From Cliona cf. orientalis (lineage: Eukaryota > Porifera > Demospongiae > Clionaida > Clionaidae), in NCBI GenBank assembly GCA_963930775.1, contig OZ005699.1, positions 3,679,501-3,743,500 of the forward strand: 64,000 nt of DNA. The letters are read 5' to 3'. Numbering within the stretch: the first letter of the stretch is position 1; the number at the start of each line of letters is the position of its first letter. Positions 42,911 through 52,989 of this stretch are shown here, piece by piece. Position numbers and translations under genes: made by a program. The notes beneath the pieces were generated by a model. That model saw nothing but the letters and a program-made list of their open reading frames with translations. It did no database searches and was not told the DNA's origin.

Positions 42911-44175
42911 CATACAGTCTGCACGAAGGGGTCAAAATTAATTTCTTATTCGCGTGGAAGTGAATCACGCACCCAGAAGTTAATTTACACTATGGGGATT
43001 TTGTATGGGCGAATTGCAACATGGTGGACAGAACAGCTGGTCAACTCGAGTCAACGCTACATGTCAGCAACGCCAGTACAAAGGATTTTGAGCCACGAAC
43101 TGGTTGAAACAACTACATTATGAGCTACACGCGGTCGTCTTAAGAGTTATCCTGATGTAAATTGTATAAAAACAGCGCTCCAGCTGCTACCACTATCTAC
43201 AGTGATTCTCATTTCAACATATTTCAGAATTTTTGAACATATACTTGCACACTTGAGATGGACCTAAAACTTAGTACAAAACTTCAGTACCATAGTATCT
43301 ACTACAATGTCATATATTATTCTTCAAGAGGTACAGATTGGCCCTAGTTGGAATGTGTGAGGTGCATAAAACTGAAAATTTTGACTATATTCAAGGCCCC
43401 TACTCAGAGTCTACCCAACGCTGATGGCTGAACTAAGTAGATAACACTAAGAATGTGTCCAAACACTCTTCAGTAAAACCAACCCCATGCTCCAATTCAC
43501 TATAGTTTGTGATCCATGCTATGTAGTGATCAGCTGACTATACAAAACTAATAGTGCTTGACGACCACTTACCACATTCATTAAAAACAAGTGCATGGTG
43601 CAGAGTCACGGGGGTGGGGGCTGCGATACCATGACAAGTGCAAGTGGGGCTATAGCCCCATCAGCCCCACCGTCCTTGAAACTACCGCTGGTTCTGCCAA
43701 AACAGCTTAGTGGAAGATGAATGTCATTTCTTATTAAACCTTGACTGCAGCAAGCTCAGGGGCCTTAGGCGGATACAAATCTGTGTCGTGGAGTGTACTA
43801 TTGGGTAACTTTCGACCTTATTCATTTCGAGTTATAGCCATGGCAGTGGCAGTCATTCACGGTTGGCACTGTTTTCAGTTGTACTGTAGCTACAGGTAGA
43901 GCTGTACCTTTCTCCAGCTTTAATACCGTACTCAAGGATGTCAAGAATGATGGCCAAACTAAGAGCCTGGCTGCTCCAATTCAGTCATTTGGTTGTGCTT
44001 TATAGCCTGCCCAGTTAGTGACTCGAAACCAAGGTATTTTATTAACACTGTCTCTTTACAAATAAAAACCTGAAGTACAGCTGATGCCACAAGCGAAGGC
44101 TTAAATTGCCATGCCTGATGATATCATCTTCCTAGTATGTTATGTGACTAATGGGCATTTATAGTCACTATAATT
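42911..44175. other. unassigned non-coding region
   Basis: About 1.3 kb with no domain-bearing frame. One C/G patch near 43610-43680 contains an inverted GGGGCTATAGCCCC. Confidence 0.3.
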
Positions 44176-44654
44176 ACATCCCCAGTATAAATTTACTTTT
44201 TTGCGGTTATTAGGTAATTATGTTGTAATTATGATGTAACCTATGTCGTCATAGCGCTAAAATTCAGAGTCTTTACAGAACACTTCTGAGACCTGAAAAT
44301 CCACAGAATCATATATTAACTTACATACACATCCAGCGAATACATTAAAAGCTGAGTGCTACTTTCTCCGACAAGTAATGCCAGCCGAACTTCACGCGTT
44401 CTCTTGGCTGACGTAATCCTGTGGATAAATAAAGCTAGCCTTGCGCTATTTATAGCACGCGTCATGCCACGACCGATCTGAAGTTCGGAAGCTGTACTGT
44501 GCTGTCGAGTTTATCTCCTTTGATTGAAGCATCGAAACTCGAAGTCGAAAGTTGATTTTAGACTCCATCTCTGCGATTGAGGCCCCGGCATCGATGTGTG
44601 TATTGACGACCTTTACCACATGCACCATTAGAACTATGCAGCCACTGGGGATGT
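44176..44654. mobile_element. MITE family T, copy 1
   Basis: Terminal inverted repeat ACATCCCCAGT / ACTGGGGATGT. About 90% similar by eye along its length to 57980-58471, including TTTTTTGCGGTTATTAGGTA, CTGACGTAATCCTGTG and ATTGAGGCCCCGGCATCGAT. Confidence 0.75.
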
Positions 44655-45493
44655 GGTCAAGGGTTCATAATAGGTAATAATTGATATTGGCTTCATAACT
44701 ATTGTCTATAATATTTCTAGAAGTTAAACTTCTTCAGGACAAGCATTTACTCCTTCACACTACTGAGTGTCACAAAACTCCCAAACCTACATGCATTAGA
44801 CGTTTGAGTTATGGTCATGTATAGCGCCCCTAGTCCATCTTTAGTTTTTGTCCACCAATGCTAACTATTCATGATTATTGGCAAAACCGTTTAAATGCGT
44901 ACAAAGTTATGATATTTCAGCACCACCATAATATTAACTAGGATGATGTAAATCATGAAGGGGGCGAGCCTTTGCTAATAGCACAGAGTTAGTAGAGGGG
45001 GAGGACTGGGGTGCCCCCTCTACTATCTTCGATCCATAGCACTTGTACAAGCAGCTATCTGTTTGTAGTCCTAGCACTATAGGCCTAGCCTTCAAATTTG
45101 CTCTAGGTACTTGTACTGATGCCTTACCTACTCTTATGTTTTTAGCCGTCTACTCTGCATCTTTTGTAGCCTCGAAAGTGCGCCATGGGTTCTGATTATT
45201 ACTTTTGCTTACGTTATTCTACTGGAACATTGTGTAGACTTTTCTATAGCAGATCTAGCTCAACACACTTATCCTAATCTACTCTTGGTAGCGCTAGTAA
45301 GCCATTTTTGGCAATTTGATGCACGTATATGGCAGTTTTTCACCAGTATCTACTGATTAGTTGTATAATTATAGCACACACAGATGCCTAGAACTTGAGA
45401 TCTGGTGATTTCGTGTAGATGACAACAACAACAGATGGAAAACCGATTGCTTTATCCCTTGCACATGTGCACGGGGTAAATATCATGTTCCAA
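44655..45493. other. unassigned non-coding region
   Basis: No coding or repeat structure recognised beyond a fragment common to MITE family T at the left edge. Confidence 0.25.
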
Positions 45494-45495
45494 TA

Positions 45496-45879
45496 CAGTC
45501 CAACCTCGATTATCCAAACTTGAGATGCAAAGAAAATGCAGGGTCAAAGTACACATTGTGACCACGTGACCGGCTTGCACATGCGCAGTAAGCCTACGTC
45601 GCATAGTTGCCACGCGAGAACCAGCTGCTGCGCTGCTATCAAATCTAGTTTTAATGTTCAAAGTAAAAGAAACGCAAGGTAGGTGTTCTATCAATCGAGG
45701 ATGAAATGAAATCATCGAAATACTCGTTAGTCTGTCATATAATAATCAAAATCGATCATGCATGATCGATTTCATGGGTGTGGCTTGGGCGTAGTCAACG
45801 TTATCCGAACTTCTTTCTTATCCAAACGACTCGAAATTTCCCCTTGACCAAAGGGGTTTGGACAATCAAGGTTGAACTG
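45496..45879. mobile_element. pogo/Tc1-like MITE
   Basis: Left end CAGTCCAACCTCGATTATCC; the right end is the complement of CAGTTCAACCTTGATTGTCC. Both are flanked by TA (45494-45495 and 45880-45881). Such CAGT...ATTATCC ends typify pogo/Tigger derivatives. 384 bp, no transposase. Confidence 0.75.
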
Positions 45880-45964
45880 TAGTACCCATAATGTGAGGAA
45901 ACTTTAGTTTTCAAGAGAGCCAACAGACTAAGCAGAAAAAATTTATTGTCTGGAAATCATCATA

Positions 45965-46548
45965 CCGTAAACGCAGAAATATTGGCGCGCAGAAAATTAG
46001 GCAATTCTGTCTGAAATCCGGTAGGATGAAATATTGGCGAATTTTTAATTTGGCGAGAAGAAAAGATGGAAGTTTTAAGCATTGTCAGAGGGTTTCACGT
46101 ATACCAACGATCGTGGTCTCCTTCACTGGAAAAACAACTTGAGTGTCTAAGGGAGGCTGGCAATGATAAAGATCGATACGCTGTCCGGCGCGGTGCTAAG
46201 ACACGGAAGCGTTGTTGGCCACATTCCAAGAAGAATTTCGGCTGCCTGTTTGTTGTTCATCGAAAGGATAGAGTGGTTAAGACGCTGATAGTTACGTCTG
46301 GAAGCCTAAAGTTATCGCCCGCTATCCTTTTTTGCAAAATACTTGAGTATAGACATCTCTGATTCTCAAAGTCAGGCGTACCCTTGCAGTGCAATCTATG
46401 TACCCGGGCTGCGTACACGTTATGACATATCATAATTAATTACGTTTGTTTGCGCAATATTAATATTGGCGGTCTTTAATTTGGCGATTTAGTTCTCAAT
46501 CGCCAAATCGCCAAATTAAATGTATCGCCAAAATGTCTGCGTTTACAG
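45965..46548. mobile_element. TA-flanked TIR element carrying a HIRAN-like ORF
   Basis: Ends CCGTAAACGCAGAAATATTGG and its complement CCAAAATGTCTGCGTTTACAG, with TA at 45963-45964 and 46549-46550. Sub-terminal inverted AATTTGGCGA/TCGCCAAATT motifs are frequent. The interior contains the ORF at 46066-46362. Confidence 0.75.
46066..46362 (+). CDS. HIRAN-like small ORF inside a TIR element, probably truncated
   Basis: 98 residues. RGFHVYQRSWSPSLEKQLEC, then REAGNDKDRYAVRRGAK and a GCLFVVHRKDRVVKTLIVTS segment follow the layout of HIRAN-like modules. That layout is G-x-H-x-Y...W, then E-x-D-N-x-x-D-x-x-A-V, then G-H-L-P, then a hydrophobic strand. The usual G-H-L-P is replaced by RCWPHSKKN, and the usual L-P-Q-G-G...I-P-C-x-L-x-F end is lost, so a frameshift near 46265 or truncation is likely. 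HIRAN domains bind DNA 3' ends in helicase-like factors. The ATG lies 18 bases inside the inner TIR, suggesting capture by the element. Confidence 0.45.
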   Translation: MEVLSIVRGFHVYQRSWSPSLEKQLECLREAGNDKDRYAVRRGAKTRKRCWPHSKKNFGCLFVVHRKDRVVKTLIVTSGSLKLSPAILFCKILEYRHL

Positions 46549-46550
46549 TA

Positions 46551-47980
46551 TAGTTGAGGTGGATGCATAGTAGAGCCATACAAATATGTTAGGCACATTT
46601 TTTCCTATTTAATTCCGGTTAAGAAATTCCACTTGGTGGCCTGATAGTACTTGTAATGAAGTTACTAAATCCCAAATGTGAAGTCTTGACTCCTTACCAC
46701 TTCCGAGATATAGCCACTTTTATCCAAAATCAGTGAAAAATCTATGAAAACTGGTCCGCACATATGTGGCTTCCATATTAGCTATATATGGGAAATTTGC
46801 AATTTTGTAAAACACAATAAAAATGATTGTTGTGGCCATTTTGATATCAAGTAGGTTTGTCTGTGTAGTTTTTAGCCCAAAAATATGGTTTTAAAAAGTT
46901 TTGCTCTTTTGCTTGGTTACACTGTACTAGCAGCAAAGAGCCAGATACAATGGACCTGGGATTTAATTTCAAGTTGAGGCTTTGAAAAAGTTGCACAACC
47001 CCCCAGGCACTCCAGTTTTTTCTATCATTGATTCCAACACTGTTACCAACATTGGGTGTTGATATTTGATGTAAAACATAACGTTTGAGGGGAGGAATGT
47101 ACACAGCACTAATGAAATGAGACATGGTTAACTTGAATTTGAAATATATTGGATTGCAGGCGCTGATCTAGATATTTAATGTCTGGAACCGGGTGGCTGA
47201 CACAGTGGGATCATGGCTACCCTTTTAAACTATCATACTGGTGCAGGGGGCAGACATCTCCTATGCTCTGTTGCATAAAAGAATTAGAGAAGGGGGTGGC
47301 TAGCCACCCTATCCACCTCCTGGATTGATTTTCGGCTAGCGGCAAAGTTTTTTTCTCTCTTCAATGCCCTGTAGCCTGGAACCCGCACCCCCTCTACAGT
47401 CGATGCCAGGTAGCACATGGACTCAAACCCTGTGCCAAAGTGCTTGACGGCGCTAGCTATGGCTTTAAAGAGCCAAAGATTATGAGACCCTTTATATCCC
47501 TGGCTGTGATTGAATATTGCTGCACGCAAACGGTTAATTGGTGGGTGCGGTCGTACTTCCAACATGAAGCGGAACTTAACCTCGCTTCGCTCGGAATTAT
47601 TAATAGCTACATTACCATTCACATCAAGCATACCTTTTTTTGTTGTTGATTAATATTCAGCGATATTTATTTTAAACAATACTCACCCTCTCGGCCGCTG
47701 GATTTGCTTAATAATACCGATACTATTTCACCGAATAGATCATACTGCCTCCATCGTTTCGGGCCGGCCACACCCGGCTGTCACGTGATATTTGGACCCC
47801 CCCCCCCGGCAGTTCCTGAAGACCATACAGTGACCCTGGAAACTAACCCTGCTAACCATTTATACCCAGAACCCAGCCTCTGACCCTTCTGAATCTCTGC
47901 TATAGTTTATACATGCATGGGAGTCCATATATTTCGGAAATGAAAGGGCCGGAGGTTCACTTGAATAACATTGTACAACC
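46551..47980. other. unassigned non-coding region
   Basis: Minus-strand ORFs at 46847-47125 and 47284-47631 have no recognisable domain, no upstream splice context and repeat-like composition, so I did not annotate them. A 10-base C run at 47799 precedes a CCCTGGAAACTAACCCTGC patch. Confidence 0.3.
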
Positions 47981-48432
47981 AGAGGAGGTTGGACACGATC
48001 ACGTGCGCACAAAAAGTGGGCGTGTTGCCCCATATACAATACTGTACAAAATTAATTATAAGTCACGATCTAAAGCCTTAAAGACAGTTTTAAATGTGAA
48101 AGCAAGTTGAACTCCATGAGAAAAGAAGATCCAGCGCCATACCCCGCCCATCCACCCCTCATACTTCTTGCAAATCAAGAAAACTCGTTTCTCAGAATGG
48201 CAACAACAAAAACAGTATTTTTCGATCGCAGTCGGCTTCTTCCAATGTTATAACATTAGATCTACACGACTCATCTCCGTTCCAGCTTTAGATTTGGCCA
48301 TAGTCCACAAACGCAAACATTTTAGCTGCCAGCTACAGTCGCAAATGGCATTCTTTTGAACGCGTGGCAGCATAATTGCATACCAAGGTCATGTGACTAT
48401 AGCGTAAATGCGCGTCATGTCCAACCTCCTCT
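47981..48432. mobile_element. MITE with AGAGGAGGTTGGACA ends
   Basis: Left AGAGGAGGTTGGACACGATC; right the complement of AGAGGAGGTTGGACATGACG. 452 bp. The ORF at 48168-48359 is interior and without domain. Confidence 0.65.
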
Positions 48433-48779
48433 AGCTCTGCAGCTCAGATCTGTTGTACAACCGTGACCAAGATTAATAGTAATAGGGGAGGGGCCTATTG
48501 CACACTGTGATGCCCAGTGGCTGGCAGCAAGCAGAAACCAGAGCATCCTTTTCGCCGGTAAGCCAATTGAGTATGGAAATAAACTCAATTTTAGGGAAAC
48601 TACAAATTTGTAGGCTTGGGACTAGCCTACAAACTACCCGTACTTACTGCATGTAATTTAGGCGCTGAGAAATACGTTCAAATTTAATATAGCTAAAGAG
48701 CTTCGATCACGACTGGCGCTTTATATATAGGTGTAGCTACTGGCTGTCGCTCCAGGTAACTTCCCCGAAAGGGGACCCG

Positions 48780-50110
48780 ATGACTGGCGGTATTGTTTAA
48801 ATCTGTTTGGTTCTAGAGAACAGTACCTACCGTGCCGGGTGGGGACCACCGAGGCTCTATACAATCGGTGGACTGGACTACTGGACTGCTAGATTTTCAT
48901 TTAAAAACACACGGAGATGCTCCATAATGTTCCCCAAAGTACCACTGTGGTCGATCAACTTGCTGAAAGATAATGTATAGTCTGCTGGGACAAGGGTAGT
49001 AGCCTAGTCGACCGTTCAATAAGTGTGACGACCTTTACCAAGGGACCGAATGTATGGACCAGCTACAGGTCAGTGTCTTGGATTGTGACGCCTAGATTCT
49101 CTATCACAGCATTAAAGCACATTATCTACCAAATTACACCATGTCAGAGCTTTATAGCTACTCAAGCTAGTCCAAAGTTTCGTCAAGTCCGACAGCCGTC
49201 CAGCATACTGCCCAAAGTCGGAGGCTCTAGTGACAAGGCTGGAAGATAGATATAGCTACCAGTACCAGCAAATAAATCATTTCAGTTAAAGCTGAAGCCA
49301 CTAGACATAAGGGAAGTGAACCAGTTACGAACCATGTACCAGTTTAGTCTCGTGAACCAGACCACTCCCTCTGCAGTGCTGGATGTATTGCATCACCAGC
49401 ACGCGGAGGGAGGGTCTGGCCACTCTGGCACAGTTTTTGTGACCCATGTTGGAATGTGAACATGACCAATCAGATTCAAGCTAGAGCAGTGATTAGAAAT
49501 TTTGAATGCACCTGTAGTAGAGATCAAAGTGTGGTTATCAAAATTTGTAGGTGTGTGGAGTAACATCAATGCACTATCCGCAGACAGTGCTGACCACGCT
49601 ACAAGCTGTTATGCCCACATCCCAGCCAGGTGCATTCCACTGTGTCACAAAAACTGTGCCAGAGTGGCCAGACCCTCCCTCCGCGTGCTGGTGATGCAAT
49701 ACATCCAGCGCTGTGGAGGGAGTGGTCTGGTTCACGAGACTAGTACCAGTTCTGAAACAAAGAGCTAATTAGATCTAATTTCACCTAGTAAAAGTCAGTT
49801 TATAACTCACTGTTTCATAACTGGAACTGTTTCATAACTGGTTCATTTACCTTAGAACAAGAGCTGGCCCACGATAGTGGGCGTGATTGATAGGCGGGTC
49901 AGTAAAACCAAGACGGTCTGAGAACAATTTCCCTCCATTGCATATCATTGCATTATAGCCTCTCAGAAATGTACATTTTAAATGAAAATCTATCAGTCCA
50001 GTAGTCCAGTCCACCAGTGCAGTCCACCGATTATAGACAGCTGACCACCGACGTAGTACCTAGAAGTGTGCCCGACGGTGGCACGATATACCGGTAAGGG
50101 CTGATGATAA
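48780..50110. mobile_element. large fold-back element with nested inverted repeats
   Basis: Outer arms 48865-48907 and 49970-50030 (TCGGTGGACTGGACTACTGG and complement). Inner arms 49306-49444 and 49645-49858 (CTCGTGAACCAGACCACTCC, GGATGTATTGCATCACCAGC, CGGAGGGAGGGTCTGGCCAC and complements). The inner pair is nearly perfect over about 105 bp. No transposase; the ORF at 49502-49768 runs across the inner right arm. Confidence 0.6.
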
Positions 50111-50184
50111 CCACGTCCGAAATCTGGCAGCCTCTTTTTAATCAATAGTTATAGTTCGTGGTAGCAGAACGTGATCGTTGAGCC

Positions 50185-50439
50185 ATGTCCAAAAAGGCTA
50201 AAGGGTCACTGTGGAGCTGGAAGCCTGATCTTCAGCTAGCAGCGGAAGGTAAGAGGTCTATCAGGAGGCGGACGGGCAAGCTCATGATTCGGCCATGCCA
50301 GAATAGTGATGTTTATATCCAGCCGCGTACTATAGATCTCTACCATGTGCAAGGTAGTATACCACGAGTAGATTTACGTTTAGCGAGGTCGAGAAGCAGA
50401 CAGAGATACCAGTCCTCTAGCAGCGCGACGAGTACCTAA
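50185..50439 (+). CDS. possible first exon or small ORF, unknown
   Basis: ATG at 50185 opens MSKKAKGSLWSWKPDLQLAA, and a donor-like GTAAGAGG follows at 50250 (GCGGAAG|GTAAGAGG), so the true exon may end there. Read through, it gives 84 residues rich in Arg and Ser. No domain is recognised and I found no downstream partner exon. Confidence 0.2.
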   Translation: MSKKAKGSLWSWKPDLQLAAEGKRSIRRRTGKLMIRPCQNSDVYIQPRTIDLYHVQGSIPRVDLRLARSRSRQRYQSSSSATST

Positions 50440-50597
50440 GTCCTTACTATGTTCTTTGATGGCGTTCTGGAGTCCACAAGGAGTGCACGACAAATTTTGT
50501 AATTGTATGTACACGATATAATATCACAACGCGAGTCCACGGTTCTCCATATAATACTAGATCTAAATTATATAAATTTAGTAACAATCACCCCTTA

Positions 50598-50983
50598 CCG
50601 TATAGCGGGTAATTTTCATGGGGGGCTAATTTTCGTTATTTTCAGTCATGAAATTTACACCCCATGAAAATTTGTCATAGTAGGTAAAGGTCACCTGGTA
50701 AAGTTGCCACGAGTGTGTACGCGATCATGGTCAAACCCCATGGTATCATGCCTCCTATCTATTGAGTCTCTGTGATCATAGAACACAGTATGAGACTGAA
50801 AAATTTCTATTTCTGTCACTTTGGTGACAGTCATCAGTATAGGTTTGCTTGATGATGGCGAACGGGGCGTGGCAAGTGCAATCGTCAAGAGCCACGAAAT
50901 TTAGACCAACGATAATTAAATTTTGGAGGCTAAATCTTACTTTTCACGAAAATTAATACCCTCGAAAATTTCCCGCTATACGG
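50598..50983. mobile_element. 386-bp MITE with CCGTATAGCGGG ends
   Basis: CCGTATAGCGGGTAATTTTC / GAAAATTTCCCGCTATACGG, flanked by TA at 50596-50597 and 50984-50985. Confidence 0.8.
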
Positions 50984-51673
50984 TATATCACGACACAATG
51001 CCTTTATATTAAGTGTAGGATAAAACAGTTCAGGTTGCCATACAGCACTATATAATCATAGACAGTAGGAGGCATAAAAACGGTGACGTTTCCATTCCGT
51101 TCCGTTCCGTTGAAACGGAACGCGCGTTCTGCGTTTGCCGTTCTATCACCTACCTACACACGACCGGCGTATTTCCGTTCCGTTTCCGTTCCGTTCTGTT
51201 CGGGCCCAGTCCGGCCGCTTGCGCGATTGCGCAAACCACGCTCGTGGCTAGGCTCGATCGAGGGGCCGCTTATTGATCGAAGTGTAAAAAGAAGTCGAGT
51301 GAGATCGCCTACCTGCCAAGCTGTTTATCGCTGGAGACTGCTTCGTGTAGTTGATCGAACTGTCCATTGCTAGGGGTTACTCCGTGTAGTTGACCTCTCA
51401 GGAACTGTTTGTTGCTGGGGGCTGCTCCGTGGAGCTGTCAGACCGCTCAAGAAACTCAGCTCTACCTCAGACTGAAATCACACCATCATTCACAAACGCT
51501 TACTTAGCCAGTAGCCGTACTTCTCCCTTCGTTCTGTGTCCTGGTCCAGACATCAAGTTCTAAGCTTATTGCTACCCAGACTGAAACTACTACTGAAAGT
51601 AAGGACAGTAGTGTTAATATTATTTTATACTACATGTGTATGCTTGTAAATTTTAATATTTTCATAAAATTAG

Positions 51674-52785
51674 ATGGCGTACTCCAATTATGTAAAGTTA
51701 AGAATACTCCACCATCACCTTCGAGGTCTTAAATCATATTCCATTGCCAAGGCACTGAAAACAGAAGGAATCCAAGTGTCACGATTTGGTGTACATAAAT
51801 TTATCATCATGTACATTGAGACCGGATCGATAGATCCACGTCCAGGCTCAGGTCGCATTTCAAAGTGACTGGTTGTGTGAAAACACTTGTCGAGGAGCAA
51901 ATGCAGCGAGATGACGAGACGACTGCGCATCAAATCCATCAATTGCTATTAGAACATAGTGTTAACATCTCTTTCAGAACCATCCTACGTTGCCTAACTC
52001 AACTTGGATGGACATTTCGTGGCAGTGCCTACTGCCAACTAATAAAAGAGGCAAATAAGACGAAGCGTTTGGAGTGGTGTGAGCGATACAAAGACGATAA
52101 CTTTGATGATGTGATCTGGACCGATGAATCAACAATTCAGTTGGAAGGACATCGGCGGTTTTGCTGCCGCAAACAAGGACAAGCACCCAGGCCAAAACCA
52201 CGGTAAGTGTTTTCAGTATGTTGAGTGCATGTACATGTACATTATATATATAATGTGCCATACATGTATACCCTACAAGAATGTGCTTTCATTGTGCTAT
52301 TCTATTACCATTATAGGGCTAAACACCCTGTGAAAGTCCATGTATGGGCAGGCATTTCAAGAAAGGGCCGCACTGGAATCTGCATATTTGAAGGGATTAT
52401 GGACCGATTCCTATTCACAGAGATCTTAGACCAGACGCTTGTTCCATTCATCCAAGCAGAATTTCCCACCTCACATCGTTTCATGCAGGACAATGATCCT
52501 AAGCATACTTCCAATTTTGCTAAGGATTTCATCGCTGATAAAGGGATCAACTGGTGGAAAATACCTGCCGAGTCACCTGATTTAAACCCAATAGAGAACA
52601 TGTGGCATGAACTCAAGGAATTCAGCAGGAGAGAAGTCAAGCCTAAAACAAAGCAGGAATTAATCGATGGAATTGTGCAGTTCTGGGAAACTGTATGTGT
52701 TGAAAAACGCAACAAGTACATAAACCATCTGAAGAAGGTTGTACCACGTGTCATTGAACTTCAAGGTGCTGCAACCGGCTATTAG
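51674..52785 (+). pseudogene. Tc1-type DD34E transposase, one intron, one frameshift
   Basis: The N-terminal HTH (MAYSNYVKLRILHHHLRGLK...RPGSGR) is followed by a second helix-turn-helix region, VIWTDEST (first D), MQDNDPKHTS (second D) and PDLNPIENMWHELKE (E). Thirty-four residues separate the second D and E. A 114-bp GT-AG intron (52203-52316) falls after PRPKPR, in phase. A 5' UTR intron probably runs 51598-51673, with its AG directly before the ATG. A single-base shift at about 51865 (ISK / VTGCVKT) breaks the frame in the first exon. It cuts and joins DNA at TA sites, and otherwise looks well conserved. Confidence 0.85.
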
Positions 52786-52989
52786 TTTGCACTTCACAGT
52801 TGTCCTTTACATAACTACATGCACTTTTACAAATCTGTGTGTATGTGTTGTATGGTATAATAATCCCATGGAATTCAAACTTAATTTTTACATAATGCTA
52901 GGAATTTAATTTTGCAATGTGAAACTTACAATTATTACAATTAAAATAAAGTGGTTATTGTATTTTTAATAATTAAGACTTAGAGTCTG

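Noticed and set aside
46847..47631. Two minus-strand ORFs (92 and 115 residues) as possible genes
   Set aside because: No recognisable domain, no splice context, composition like neighbouring repeats.
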